Shown here: piece after piece, positions 11,526 to 20,315 of the stretch
Layout of the letters: the number at the start of each line of letters is the position of its first letter
Numbering within the stretch: the first letter of the stretch is position 1
Origin: Chelativorans sp.
GTDB taxonomy: Bacteria > Pseudomonadota > Alphaproteobacteria > Rhizobiales > Rhizobiaceae
Assembly (NCBI RefSeq): GCF_031180965.1
Contig: NZ_JAPSLH010000003.1
Span: 62,001-126,000, forward strand
DNA length: 64,000 nucleotides
Reading direction: 5' to 3'
Notes under the pieces: model-generated
Database searches by the model: none
The model's input: only the letters and a program-made list of their open reading frames with translations
What the model was told of the DNA's origin: nothing
Translations under genes and position numbers: made by a program

Positions 11526-11984
11526 TCACCCCTCCCACGCCGCAAATTCCTTCATCAGCCCCTCATAGGCATCCAGCGGCGGCAGCGCCTCGTAGGAATG
11601 CACCGCCCCCGTCTGCGCAAAGGCCAGCTTCTCGGAGGTCCAGGTCTCGATGAACGGCGCGAAGTCTTCCGCCCCGTCCAGCATGGTGGGCCGCAGGTTG
11701 ACGAACCAGTCCATGCCCTCCGGCCGCGTGAACATCCAGGTCATGCAGTGCGGGCAGAAATAGTGATGCGCCTCAGGCCCGCGCCGCCCGCCCAGCACGG
11801 GCTCGCCCTCGATAACTTCAAACCCTTGCGCGGGGATGGCGGCGGAGAGCGAGAAGGCCGACGAGCTCATGCGCTGGCAGCCGGTGCAGTGGCAGGCCAT
11901 GGTGACGAGCGGCGCGGCGCTCACCCTCACCCGAACCGCGCCGCAGCGGCACCCGCCTTCCCGTGGGAGTTTCCAGTCGCGCAT
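11526..11984 (-). CDS. GFA family protein (zinc-binding, glutathione-dependent formaldehyde-activating-like)
   Basis: This is a 152-residue Mss4-like fold protein. The zinc-coordinating cysteines are in family order: GGCRCGAV near the N-terminus, CHCTGCQR in the middle and CPHC near residue ~88. ATG 11984 is taken because GGAG lies eight bases upstream; longer in-frame starts exist at 11996 and 12023. The family was named after Gfa, which was proposed to condense formaldehyde with glutathione, but most members have no shown activity. It is a single gene pointing toward the DUF559 cassette. Confidence 0.88.
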   Translation of the reverse strand: MRDWKLPREGGCRCGAVRVRVSAAPLVTMACHCTGCQRMSSSAFSLSAAIPAQGFEVIEGEPVLGGRRGPEAHHYFCPHCMTWMFTRPEGMDWFVNLRPTMLDGAEDFAPFIETWTSEKLAFAQTGAVHSYEALPPLDAYEGLMKEFAAWEG

Positions 11985-12203
11985 GTGAGTCTCCATTCTT
12001 CGCCTTCGCTCTGACAATCTCACGCCGGCGCGGGCAGGTCACCTTCTTTGGGGCGATGCGCCCCCGTTCTCGGAAGATCATGCCACTGCGGGTCCGAGCA
12101 GGAGGCGCGGGGTGTGGATGGATTCTGCCGGCCGAGAATTTTTTTGGCAGCTAAGTGCCTGTTTTCGCTAGCACCGGCACTCGGCCAGAAGATTTTTCGG
12201 TTT

Positions 12204-12748
12204 TTTTATCCCCACCCCCTGCAGCCCTCTTACAATCCGTCCCATCGCTCTTGCGGGAACCGGATGCGCACCGGGTGTTCGGGAGAGCGGCGGCAACCTC
12301 CCCCTCCAGGGATCGGTACCTGGAGGCATGATGAGGGCCCGCGACAGGCCGGCGGTGCCGGGGCGCTGGGTGACAGACGGCGCTTCGGAAAAACGGATGC
12401 TGGGTTCCAGACAGCATCGCGGAAACCGCGGAGAAGCCGCTAGGGCTTTTCCTTCGGCCCGGCAGAGACCACCCCCTTCATTGGGTGCAGCCGGGACGGA
12501 GAAGAAGCCCGAGTGACCGGCCAATGTCGGGACAGCGGCCGGCGGGGCGCGTGAGACGCGCCACGATTAACTAACAGAGAGGCTCGGATCACGCGCCCCG
12601 CTTCCCACCTTCTTCAATGGCCAGACGGCGAAAGCCGGGCGTGGCGGTGAGGAGTGCTGGCCGAAGGCCAGGAAAAGCCAACGATTTGGCTTTTCCAACG
12701 ACGAACGCCCGGAGCCATAGCGGAGGGCAGAAACGCGCCCTTACCCTT
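12204..12748. repeat. ~0.5 kb dispersed repeat, copy 1 (inverted partner at 45762-46245)
   Basis: The region from ATCCCCACCCC to AAACGCGCCCTTACC matches, as reverse complement, the block at 45762-46245. Matching landmarks include the GTACCTGGAGGCAT segment, the CGGAAAAACGGATGCTGGG segment, the palindromic GCGGGGCGCGTG ends and a GGCCAGACGGC tail. Copy 1 carries about 75 extra bases near 12650-12730. The element has internal hairpins but no conserved ribosome site or credible gene. It ends 22 bases before the next gene, so it may supply part of that gene's leader. Confidence 0.85.
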
Positions 12749-12769
12749 ACCACCCCGAAAGGATACGAG

Positions 12770-13189
12770 ATGAACGAGATCGACCCTCACTTCGCTGCAT
12801 TGCTGGTCAAGCTTGACGAGGCCTATGCGGCCATGCCCGCGCAAAAGCTGGAGGACCCGTTCGACCTGCCGCCCTGGCCGCGCGCGGAGATGAATCTGAT
12901 GTTCCGCCTGCTCGCCGCCGATTGTGGATTTCCGCAGCGCTGCCCCGACCGGCGCTGCGCCAGGACCGGCCGCTGCATGGGGACACTCCAGGGGAAGGAG
13001 GGCGAAGGGTGCATGCTGCTCTGGGGCGAAGATGACCTGCTCATGCTCCAGGGCGCCACGCTGGGCCTCGTGCTCGGCTGGATGGCGGAGATCGGCCGCG
13101 TCGAGCAGAGGATGGACATGCTTTTCGCGCCCTATGTCGAAACCAAGACCGAGCCGGCGGAGCCGCCCGCCCGCAATGACCGGCCATGA
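12770..13189 (+). CDS. Cys-containing hypothetical protein
   Basis: This is a 139-residue protein. ATG 12770 follows GAAAGGA and is preferred to the longer frame, which runs back into the repeat. The centre holds a cysteine cluster C-x-(5)-CPDRRCARTGRC, a plausible metal-binding knuckle, flanked by PPWPRAEMNLMFRLLAADC and by a helical LMLQGATLGLVLGWMAEI stretch. Similar short proteins with a C-x-x-x-x-C-x-x-x-x-x-C pattern exist in Mesorhizobium relatives without known role. No partner gene is adjacent. Confidence 0.65.
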   Translation: MNEIDPHFAALLVKLDEAYAAMPAQKLEDPFDLPPWPRAEMNLMFRLLAADCGFPQRCPDRRCARTGRCMGTLQGKEGEGCMLLWGEDDLLMLQGATLGLVLGWMAEIGRVEQRMDMLFAPYVETKTEPAEPPARNDRP

Positions 13190-13202
13190 CCACGGCGCGC
13201 CA

Positions 13203-13300
13203 CCCTCCCCCACGTGGGGGAGGGTCGGACCGAAGGTCCGGGGTGGGGGGCAGAGCGAGAAGCAGGGCGTTCCTCTCCCCCCGTCGCTCGGGGGAGAGGT
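13203..13300. repeat. Intergenic palindromes
   Basis: A perfect palindrome with arms CCCTCCCCCAC and GTGGGGGAGGG covers 13203-13224. It is followed by a GGACC-GAA-GGTCC hairpin (about 13227) and by an imperfect CTCTCCCCCC / GGGGGAGAG pair near 13274-13298. They lie in the 196-base gap between two convergent genes, so a transcription-ending role in both directions is possible, though there is no T-run. Confidence 0.7.
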
Positions 13301-13385
13301 GGTCGAGCCGCGCTGCGGCCGCCCGCCTGTGAGCGCGCCCCGAATAGAGTTCGCGAGGCGGGCGGTGACGCGGCTTGGCGCGGCG

Positions 13386-14183
13386 TCAGTTCCTCAGCCC
13401 GGTCTCCTTCAGCAGGCCCTTGCGCTTGGCGTCGTAATAATAGCCGGCGGCGTAGAAGCGCACCGCCCGGTCCTCGTTGCCGCCGGCGGTGATATAGGCG
13501 CCGCGCAGATACTTCACCGCGTATTTGAGATTGGTCTCCGCATCGAGCAGCCCATGCGCCGGCCCCCGATAGCCCATGGTCTGCGCCGTGTCGTGGCGGA
13601 TCTGCATGAGGCCCCAATAGATGCGGTTGCGCGCGGCCGGATTGAAATTGCTCTCGCGCTTCACCACCCGGCGCACCAGCCTTTCCGGCACCCCGTAATG
13701 GGCGGCATACCGGGCGATCAGCGCGTCGAGCTCGGGGCTGCGCGCCGCCACGGGGCGGGGCTTGCCGCTCTGCTCGAGGGCGGAGACGGCGGCAAGCCTG
13801 CCCTTCCTGCCCGGATCGGCATAGGCGACGGCGGCCACCGGCTCCTCGCCCTCCTTCACGCCGGGCAGCGCCGCCGCTGCCTTCGGCGCGGGAGCGGCTT
13901 CGCTCTTGCCCTCGGCGATCGCCTCGACCGCCGCCACCGCCTCCCGCTGAGGGCGTGGCGTGGGCGTGGCAAGGGCGGTCACGCCGGAAATCTCGGCGTC
14001 CTGCTCGGCCGCAAGGCTCTTGCCGACGATCTCCGGATCCCCCTCGCCCGCAGCGGATTGCCCCGGCGTCCCCGCATCGGTGAGCGCAAGGGTCGCGGTG
14101 CTGTCACCCGCGGCGCTGCATCCGGCAAGAAGTGGAATGGAAAGGAACGCGCAAAGGCCGATGGCTCGGATAGTGGCTGGCAA
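13386..14183 (-). CDS. Lytic transglycosylase, SLT domain lipoprotein
   Basis: This periplasmic enzyme cleaves peptidoglycan glycan strands to form anhydromuropeptides. The N-terminus has a lipoprotein signal with lipobox LLAGC, followed by a ~100-residue Ala/Pro-rich linker and a C-terminal SLT domain. The catalytic glutamate is in VVKRESNFNP, followed by GLMQIRHDTAQTMGY and YLRGAY motifs. No ATG start exists: TTG 14183 (after a GGGGAG motif) gives a good signal peptide, while TTG 14225 would add 14 residues. It stands alone, and the linker suggests anchoring to the outer membrane. Confidence 0.87.
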   Translation of the reverse strand: MPATIRAIGLCAFLSIPLLAGCSAAGDSTATLALTDAGTPGQSAAGEGDPEIVGKSLAAEQDAEISGVTALATPTPRPQREAVAAVEAIAEGKSEAAPAPKAAAALPGVKEGEEPVAAVAYADPGRKGRLAAVSALEQSGKPRPVAARSPELDALIARYAAHYGVPERLVRRVVKRESNFNPAARNRIYWGLMQIRHDTAQTMGYRGPAHGLLDAETNLKYAVKYLRGAYITAGGNEDRAVRFYAAGYYYDAKRKGLLKETGLRN

Positions 14184-14352
14184 TGTCCTGCAAGCTCCCC
14201 GTTTCGCTTTGCCTCGCGCCCGCAAACGGCATAGCCGATCTGCGGCTCTTCTTCAATTGCGTTTCGCCTGCGCTGGAGGGAGCTTGCCCGTTCTTGATTT
14301 GTACTGGAGCGGAGGGTAGACTTGCCGCCGGATCGTAGCGGAATCGCCTTCC

Positions 14353-14901
14353 ATGTCCTTCCACCACCTCTTCGAGACGGATCTCGGTTTCTCCGGCATC
14401 GCCTGGAACGAGCGGGGCATCTGCCGCTTCATGCTGCCCATGGGCAGGCCCGAGCCGGTGGAGGAGAGGATGCTCCGGCCTCTTGAGGGCTCCCGCGCGG
14501 CCGAGCCGGCGGGCATCATCGCCGAAGCCGTCGCCGCCGCGCGGCGATATTTTTCCGGCGAGCGGGTCGATTTCTCCGCCTTCCCCGTCGATCTTGACGG
14601 CGTCGATCCCTTCCGCCGCGCCATCTATGCCGCCGCCCGCCGCCTCTCCTATGGCGAGACCACCACCTATGGCGGGCTCGCCGCCGATGCCGGCTTCCCC
14701 CAGGCGGCGCGCGAGACAGGCGTGGCGCTCGGCCGCAATCCGGTGCCTCTCATCATCCCCTGCCACCGCATCCTCGCCGCCGGCGGCAAGCTCGGCGGCT
14801 TCTCCGCTCCCGGCGGCACGGCAACCAAGCAGCGGATGCTGGCGCTCGAAAACGCCGCCTCTCCCAATGCCGAGCCGGCGCAGGCCTCCTTCGCCTTCTG
14901 A
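14353..14901 (+). CDS. ogt: Methylated-DNA--[protein]-cysteine S-methyltransferase (Ogt/MGMT type)
   Basis: This is a suicide repair protein that takes alkyl groups from O6-alkylguanine or O4-alkylthymine in DNA. The acceptor cysteine is C137 in IPCHR, followed by GGKLGGFSAPGG. The winged-helix DNA-binding part has FRRAIYAAARRLSYGETTTYGGLA with the usual YGE/TYG pattern. At 182 residues it is a stand-alone Ogt rather than the fused Ada regulator. The gene is divergent from the transglycosylase and 170 bases before a small conserved gene. Confidence 0.92.
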   Translation: MSFHHLFETDLGFSGIAWNERGICRFMLPMGRPEPVEERMLRPLEGSRAAEPAGIIAEAVAAARRYFSGERVDFSAFPVDLDGVDPFRRAIYAAARRLSYGETTTYGGLAADAGFPQAARETGVALGRNPVPLIIPCHRILAAGGKLGGFSAPGGTATKQRMLALENAASPNAEPAQASFAF

Positions 14902-15070
14902 CCCTCCCTTCTCCCTGCGATTGCACTTGCGGGCCGATTCTCGTGCGGCATAATCAGGTTCAGTGATTCGCCCGGCCGTTGCCGCCGGGCGCCTCTGTCA
15001 GCATCCGCGTTGCGTGTCGTCGTAGAAGGGCCGCCCGCCCAAGGCAGCCGGGGAAGACATCGGGGGACAA

Positions 15071-15298
15071 ATGCGCCGGGAAGACAATATCAAGACCCGC
15101 CTCACCGACCGCGACCAGCTTCTGCTCGCCGTCCAGAAGCTGATCGCTCATGGCGTTCCGGAGGAGCTGATCCCGGCCCGCCTCGCCCGCGCCTTCTATG
15201 TCGACATGGACGAGCTCAACTTCGTCCTGCAGATGGTCCGCGCCGCGCGCCGCGACAGCGGCGAGGATCGCGGCGAGCCTTACCAGGCCGTCGCCTGA
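15071..15298 (+). CDS. Conserved small alphaproteobacterial protein, unknown function
   Basis: This is a 75-residue helical protein beginning MRREDNIKTRLTDRDQLLLAVQKLI and containing a helix-turn-helix-like stretch ELIPARLARAFYVDMDELNFVLQMVRAA. The second part has the look of a DNA-binding or adaptor three-helix bundle. Its stop lies nine bases from the convergent ugpC stop. I recall homologous short proteins in rhizobia but no function. Confidence 0.7.
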   Translation: MRREDNIKTRLTDRDQLLLAVQKLIAHGVPEELIPARLARAFYVDMDELNFVLQMVRAARRDSGEDRGEPYQAVA

Positions 15299-15307
15299 CG
15301 CCGAGGC

Positions 15308-16420
15308 TCAGGCTTCCGCGGCCTGCCTTGATGGCGCCGCGGCCGGGGCATCGTCGGGCAGCCTCTTTCCAGTCTCGGCATCGAAAAGATGCGCCATCCC
15401 CGGCTCGATCGCCATCGGCAGCCGGTCGCCCGGCTGCACCATCGAGCTGCCCGGCAGCCGCACCACGAAGTCGCCGCCGCCGAGCCTCCCATGGGCGAGC
15501 GTGTCGGCGCCAAGCGTCTCCACGGCGATCACCTCCAGTTCCAGATCCGCCTCGCCGGCGGGGACCTGCGCCAGATGTTCCGGACGGATGCCGAGGATCA
15601 CCTTCCGGCCCTGGTCCGGCAAGCGCACGCCGCGCAGAGCGATGCTGGCCCCCGTCGCCAGCGTCAGGCGGCCGTCCCCAGCCGCTTCCGCCGGAAGCAT
15701 GTTCATGGCAGGCGAGCCGATGAAGCCCGCCACGAAAGTGGTGGCCGGGCGCGAATAGACGGCAAGGGGCGTGTCGATCTGCTCGGCCACGCCGTCATGC
15801 ATGACCACCAGCCGGTCCGCCAGCGTCATCGCCTCCACCTGGTCATGCGTGACATAGAGCGCGGTGGTCCCGACCGAGCGCTGCAGCTGCTTGATCTCCA
15901 GCCGCATCTGCACCCTGAGCTTGGCATCGAGGTTGGAGAGCGGCTCGTCGAGCAGGAAGGCGGCCGGGTCGCGCACCAGCGCCCGCCCCATGGCGACGCG
16001 CTGGCGCTGTCCGCCGGAGAGCGCGCGCGGCTTGCGTTCCAGATAGGGCGTGAGCTGGAGCATCTCGGCGGTCTTGTGCACCCGCGCGCGGATATCCTCT
16101 TTGGAGAGGCCCGCGATCTTCAGCCCATAGGCCATGTTGTCGAAAACGGTCATGTGCGGATAGAGCGCGTAGTTCTGGAACACCATGGCGATGTTGCGCT
16201 CGCGCGGCTCCAGCCTGTTGACCACCCGGCCGCCGATTTCGATCTCTCCTTCGGTGATCGTCTCCAGTCCCGCCACCATGCGCAAAAGTGTCGACTTCCC
16301 GCAGCCCGACGGGCCGACAATGACGATGAACTCGCCATGGGCCACATCGAGGTTGACCCCATGGATGACCTGAGTACCGCCATAGGACTTCTTCACATTG
16401 CGGATCGCGATGGCGCTCAT
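15308..16420 (-). CDS. ugpC: sn-Glycerol-3-phosphate ABC transporter ATPase
   Basis: This cytoplasmic ATPase drives the Ugp importer. The 370-residue protein has Walker [10 protein letters not shown], signature [16 protein letters not shown], Walker [14 protein letters not shown] and a C-terminal regulatory TOBE/MalK-like domain, placing it in the MalK/UgpC class. ATG 16420 overlaps the end of the permease gene region by two bases' distance, so it is translationally linked. It is the last gene of ugpBAEC, and the order B-A-E-C agrees with enterobacterial and rhizobial operons. Substrate is inferred from the operon, not from ATPase residues. Confidence 0.93.
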   Translation of the reverse strand: MSAIAIRNVKKSYGGTQVIHGVNLDVAHGEFIVIVGPSGCGKSTLLRMVAGLETITEGEIEIGGRVVNRLEPRERNIAMVFQNYALYPHMTVFDNMAYGLKIAGLSKEDIRARVHKTAEMLQLTPYLERKPRALSGGQRQRVAMGRALVRDPAAFLLDEPLSNLDAKLRVQMRLEIKQLQRSVGTTALYVTHDQVEAMTLADRLVVMHDGVAEQIDTPLAVYSRPATTFVAGFIGSPAMNMLPAEAAGDGRLTLATGASIALRGVRLPDQGRKVILGIRPEHLAQVPAGEADLELEVIAVETLGADTLAHGRLGGGDFVVRLPGSSMVQPGDRLPMAIEPGMAHLFDAETGKRLPDDAPAAAPSRQAAEA

Positions 16421-16422
16421 TG

Positions 16423-17259
16423 CTACTTCTCGCTCTCGATCAGGCCCTTGATGAAGAGGCGCTGCATGAAGACGACGACGGCGACCGGCGGCAGGATCGC
16501 CAGGATTGCCGCGGCCATCGTGACCGGCCAGTTCCCATAGTCGTCGGCGGAGGGCATCATCTGCTGCAGCCCGATGACGACCGTGTTCATTTCCGGCCTC
16601 GTGGTGACGAGAAGCGGCCACAGATACTGGTTCCAGCCATAGATGAAGAGGATGACGAAGAGGGCTGCCGTGTTCGTGCGCGAGAGCGGCAGCAGGATGT
16701 CCTTGAAGAAGCGTACTGGACCCGCCCCGTCCACGCGCGCAGCCTCCGCCAGCTCCTCCGGAACGGTGAGGAAGAACTGCCTGTAGAGGAAGGTCGCGGT
16801 GGCCGAAGCGATCAGCGGCAGTATGAGCCCGGAATAGGAATTGAGCATGCCGAGCGAGGCGGCGACCTCGTAGGTGGGCACGATACGAACCTCCACCGGC
16901 AGCATGAGCGTCATGAAGATCGCCCAGAAGGCGAGCATGCGAAAGGGAAAGCGGAAATAGACGATCGCATAGGCCGACAGGATGGAGATGATGATCTTGC
17001 CGGCGGCGATGCCGATCGCCATCACCATGGAGTTGAACAGCATGCGGGCGACAGGGACCTGCGTGCCCGCGGCAAGCGCCTGACTGTAGTTCTCGACCAT
17101 CTGGCCGCCCGGCCAGAGCGGCATCGGGACGCTCAATATCTCATCGTGCGAGAGCGTCGACCCCACGAAGGCGAGATAGATGGGAAAGCACAGCACCGCC
17201 ACGCCGAGGATCAGGGCGAGGTGCGTCAGGATTGTTCCGATGCCGCGTCGTTCGACCAT
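16423..17259 (-). CDS. ugpE: sn-Glycerol-3-phosphate ABC transporter permease
   Basis: This inner-membrane permease subunit has 278 residues and six hydrophobic segments. It contains the EAA loop [26 protein letters not shown], through which it contacts UgpC. ATG 17259 follows the upstream permease gene by nine bases. Together with UgpA it forms the transmembrane channel for glycerol 3-phosphate and phosphodiester products of phospholipid breakdown. Confidence 0.93.
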   Translation of the reverse strand: MVERRGIGTILTHLALILGVAVLCFPIYLAFVGSTLSHDEILSVPMPLWPGGQMVENYSQALAAGTQVPVARMLFNSMVMAIGIAAGKIIISILSAYAIVYFRFPFRMLAFWAIFMTLMLPVEVRIVPTYEVAASLGMLNSYSGLILPLIASATATFLYRQFFLTVPEELAEAARVDGAGPVRFFKDILLPLSRTNTAALFVILFIYGWNQYLWPLLVTTRPEMNTVVIGLQQMMPSADDYGNWPVTMAAAILAILPPVAVVVFMQRLFIKGLIESEK

Positions 17260-17268
17260 TGCCTCGCC

Positions 17269-18150
17269 TCAATAATGCACGCGCCGCTCGATGTAGCGAA
17301 ACTGGACAATGGTCAGCAGGCTCACCACAGCCATGAGGATGACCGACTGGGCCGCCGACGAACCGAGATCCTGGCCGACAAACCCGTCGGCATAGACCTT
17401 GTAGACCAGCGTCGTGGTGGACCGCCCCGGCCCGCCGGACGTCATCGTGTGGATGACGCCGAACGTCTCGAAGAAGGCGTAGGCGATGTTGACGACAAGC
17501 AGGAAAAAGGTCGTTGGCGACAGGAGCGGAAAGATGATTGTGCGGAAGCGAAGCCACCGCCCGGCGCCGTCGATCGCCGCCGCCTCGATGAGGCTGCGCG
17601 GGATAGCCTGCAGACCGGCGAGAAAGAAGAGGAAATTGTAGCTTATCTGTTTCCAGGCCGAGGCGAGCACCACCAGCGCCATAGCGTGGGTCCCGTCGAG
17701 CGTCGGATTCCACCGGAAGCCTGCCACCTTCATGTAGTAGGCGATGACGCCGATGGAGGGCTGCATCATGAAAATCCACATGACGCCCGCGACCGCCGGT
17801 GCCACGGCATAGGGCCATATAATGAGCGTCTTGTAGGCATTGGCGCCTCTGATGACCTGGTCGGCGGCGACGGCCAGGAACAGGGCCGTGGCCATGGAGA
17901 TGAAGGTCACCAGGCTGGAGAAGATGGCGGTGGTGCCGAACGCCTCGAGATAGTAGCGGTCGGACAGGATATATTGAAAGTTCGAGAGCCCGACGAAGCG
18001 GTTGTCGAAGCCGAACGGGTCCGGCTGAAGAACCGACTGGTAGAGCGCCTGAGCCGCCGGCCAAAAGAAGAAGACGGCAGTGACGGCCAGCTGCGGAAGC
18101 AACAGCAGATAGGGCAGCAGGCGGTGGTTGAAGCTGACGCGCTTTTCCAT
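17269..18150 (-). CDS. ugpA: sn-Glycerol-3-phosphate ABC transporter permease
   Basis: This is a 293-residue permease with the N-terminal cytoplasmic segment [20 protein letters not shown] and six membrane spans. Its EAA loop reads [26 protein letters not shown]. It pairs with UgpE to build the membrane pore. It follows ugpB by 48 bases and precedes ugpE by nine, consistent with a single transcript. Confidence 0.93.
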   Translation of the reverse strand: MEKRVSFNHRLLPYLLLLPQLAVTAVFFFWPAAQALYQSVLQPDPFGFDNRFVGLSNFQYILSDRYYLEAFGTTAIFSSLVTFISMATALFLAVAADQVIRGANAYKTLIIWPYAVAPAVAGVMWIFMMQPSIGVIAYYMKVAGFRWNPTLDGTHAMALVVLASAWKQISYNFLFFLAGLQAIPRSLIEAAAIDGAGRWLRFRTIIFPLLSPTTFFLLVVNIAYAFFETFGVIHTMTSGGPGRSTTTLVYKVYADGFVGQDLGSSAAQSVILMAVVSLLTIVQFRYIERRVHY

Positions 18151-18198
18151 GGTAAGGCGTGGGCGCGACCGGCCTCAGCCGGCCGCGCCGCGACCTTG

Positions 18199-19521
18199 TT
18201 ACCGAGCGGCCTGCTCGAAGCGGCGCAGGAGCTGGTTTCCGCGCTCCACCGCCTCGTCGAGCGCTGCCTTGGGCTCCTTGTTGCCCTGCCAGACCGCCTC
18301 GAGCTCCTCGTCTATGATGGTTCGGATCTGGTCGAAATTGCCGAGGCGCAGGCCCTTGGAGTTCTCGGTCGGCTCCTTGCCGGTCATCTGCTGAATGGCG
18401 ACATCCGTGCCGGGATTCTGCTCGTAGAAGCCCTGGCTCTTGGTCAGCTCGTAAGCCGCCTGCGTGATGGGCAGGTACCCGGTTTCCTGGTGCCAGCGGG
18501 CCTGGACCTCGGGGCTCGAGAGATAGGAGAGGAACTTGGCGACGCCGACATACTCGTCGTCCTCATGGCCGCTCATGACCCAGAGCGAAGCGCCGCCAAT
18601 GATGGTGTTGAACGGTGCGCCCTCCTCGTCCGGCCAGTAAGGCAGGCTGGAGACGGCAAACGGGAACTTGGCTTCCGCCTTGACGCCCGCATAGCCGGCG
18701 GAGGATTCGGTCATCATGCCACACTCGCCGGCGCGGAAGCGCGCGGCGCCCTCGCCGGTCCGTCCGCCATAGACGAAGAGGCCGTTCTTAGCCCATTCCG
18801 ACATCTTCTCGATGTGCCGCACCTGCAGATCGCCGTTGAAAACGAGTTCCACATCCGTGCCGGCAAAGCCGTTCTGCTGGGTGGCGAAGGGCTTGTTGTG
18901 ATAGGCGCTGAGATTCTCGAGATGGACCCAGGATTGCCAGGTGGTGGTGAGCGGGCACTCGTTGCCGGCTTCCTTGAGCTTGGTGAGAACTTCCTCGACC
19001 TCCGGCCAGGTCTTGGGCGTCGTCTCAGGGTCGAGGCCCGCCTGCTCGAGCGCCTGCTTGTTGATGTAAAGGACCGGCGTGGAGGAGTTGTAGGGCAGCG
19101 AAAGCATCTCGCCGTCGGCGGTGGTGTAGTAGCCGGTGACGGCTGCCAGATAGTTGGCGGGATCGAAAGGCTCCTTCGCCTCCGCCATCAGCTGATGCAC
19201 CGGCTTGATCGCCCCCTTGGCAGCCATCATGGTTGCGGTGCCGACCTCATAGACCTGAAGGATATGCGGCTGCTCGCCCGCGCGGAAGGCGGCGATGCCG
19301 GCATTCAGCGTTTCCGAGTAGGTCCCCTTCGGCGTCGCGACCACCTGATACTCGTTCTGGCTGGAATTGAATTCGCTCACCTGCCGGTCGAGGATCTCGG
19401 CCAGGCGGCCGGTAAATCCGTGCCACCATTGGATCTGGGTCTGGGCCTCTGCCACCGCACCCATCGCCGGAACGAGAGCGGTAGCGACCGCCGCTACCGC
19501 CATGAATTTACGCATGTTCAT
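18199..19521 (-). CDS. ugpB: sn-Glycerol-3-phosphate-binding periplasmic protein
   Basis: UgpB is the extracytoplasmic solute-binding protein of the importer. The 440-residue product has a Sec signal peptide (MNMRKFMAVAAVATALVPAMGAVAEA) and then TQIQWWHGFTGRLAEILDRQVSEFN, typical of UgpB/MalE-class proteins. Characteristic later segments are WQSWVHLENLSAYHNKPFATQQNGF and GECGMMTESSAGYAG. It is the first gene of the operon; a Pho-box-like sequence lies 54-82 bases upstream, implying induction by phosphate starvation. Confidence 0.94.
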   Translation of the reverse strand: MNMRKFMAVAAVATALVPAMGAVAEAQTQIQWWHGFTGRLAEILDRQVSEFNSSQNEYQVVATPKGTYSETLNAGIAAFRAGEQPHILQVYEVGTATMMAAKGAIKPVHQLMAEAKEPFDPANYLAAVTGYYTTADGEMLSLPYNSSTPVLYINKQALEQAGLDPETTPKTWPEVEEVLTKLKEAGNECPLTTTWQSWVHLENLSAYHNKPFATQQNGFAGTDVELVFNGDLQVRHIEKMSEWAKNGLFVYGGRTGEGAARFRAGECGMMTESSAGYAGVKAEAKFPFAVSSLPYWPDEEGAPFNTIIGGASLWVMSGHEDDEYVGVAKFLSYLSSPEVQARWHQETGYLPITQAAYELTKSQGFYEQNPGTDVAIQQMTGKEPTENSKGLRLGNFDQIRTIIDEELEAVWQGNKEPKAALDEAVERGNQLLRRFEQAAR

Positions 19522-19574
19522 CCGCTGCTCTCCCTAGCTGCGCGCCTTTTGCCAGCGCTTATTGTCCGGCCTTT

Positions 19575-19603
19575 GTTACGCGCAGATGACAGCAGCTTGA
19601 CGC
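19575..19603 (-). promoter_or_regulatory. Pho-box-like direct repeats upstream of ugpB
   Basis: On the minus strand three 7-base half sites recur every 11 bases: GCGTCAA (19603-19597), CTGTCAT (19592-19586) and GCGTAAC (19581-19575), separated by GCTG and CTGC. The middle one is a perfect PhoB half site and the 11-base period is that of a Pho box. Position, 54-82 bases before the ugpB start, fits activation by PhoB. Confidence 0.6.
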
Positions 19604-19608
19604 TAAGC

Positions 19609-20214
19609 TCACCCAGGCAACATCGGCACATGGCCGGCATCGCCCTCAACACGCGCGAGCCATGCAGACACTGCTGGAAATGCGCCAAGGTCGAAGCCGC
19701 CATTATGTGCATCGTGGGTGTAGGCGTAAAGCGAAATGTCGGCGACCGTGAGGGCACTCCCCACCAGGAAGGGCGTTTCGGCGAGCTGCCGCTCCATCAC
19801 GCCAAGCGCTTTGTTGCCGCCTTCGAGCGTGGCGGCCATCCTTTCGGGAGTCCTCTGGGCCGCCCTCTCCGGATAGCGCAGGATCGCGCGCCTTACGGCG
19901 ACATAGGGTTCGTGGCTGTACTGCTCGAAGAAAAGCCATTGATGCACCAAGGCGCGCTGATACCGGTCCGTCGGCAGGAAGCGCGTGCCTTCGGCGAGAT
20001 AGAGCAGGATGGCGTTCGATTCCCAGATGAACCGCCCGTCATCGAGCTCCAGAACCGGCACCCTGCCATTGGGATTCCTGGCGAGGAATTCAGGCTTGCG
20101 GGTCGTCCCGTCGCGCGAACTGGTCTCCACATGCTCGAAGGGAATGCCGAGCTTTGCCATGAGCAGCCTCGGCTTATAGGAATTCCCGCTGTCGGACATA
20201 CCGTAGAGTTTCAT
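19609..20214 (-). CDS. Glutathione S-transferase family protein
   Basis: This is a 201-residue protein with an N-terminal thioredoxin-like domain (MKLYGMSDSGNSYKPRLLMAKLGIPFEHVE) and the cis-Pro/GSH-site motifs NPNGRVPVLELDDG and ESNAILLYLAEG. A helical C-terminal domain follows. ATG 20214 is preferred over the in-frame upstream start at 20229. GSTs of this type conjugate or reduce substrates with glutathione; the substrate cannot be inferred. It is transcribed toward the ugp operon but separated from it by the Pho-box region. Confidence 0.88.
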   Translation of the reverse strand: MKLYGMSDSGNSYKPRLLMAKLGIPFEHVETSSRDGTTRKPEFLARNPNGRVPVLELDDGRFIWESNAILLYLAEGTRFLPTDRYQRALVHQWLFFEQYSHEPYVAVRRAILRYPERAAQRTPERMAATLEGGNKALGVMERQLAETPFLVGSALTVADISLYAYTHDAHNGGFDLGAFPAVSAWLARVEGDAGHVPMLPG

Positions 20215-20315
20215 TGCGCGCGCTCCCATTTCCCGGAGCCTGGATAACGCAGCGCCGCGTCCGCAACGAATGAAAACTTTTGGCCGGAAGGATCAGCGGG
20301 ATTGACGAAGGCCGG

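Noticed and set aside
12168-12524. Frame inside the dispersed repeat, with a similar one inside copy 2
   Set aside because: The same protein-like text appears because the DNA is repeated; no ribosome site, and copies differ by frame-affecting changes.
10295-13300. CRISPR array
   Set aside because: The repeats are palindromic and unevenly spaced, without uniform spacers or cas genes.
16420-20247. Open frame of 1275 codons opposite the ugp operon
   Set aside because: It is antisense to four well-supported genes and shows only composition-driven sequence.
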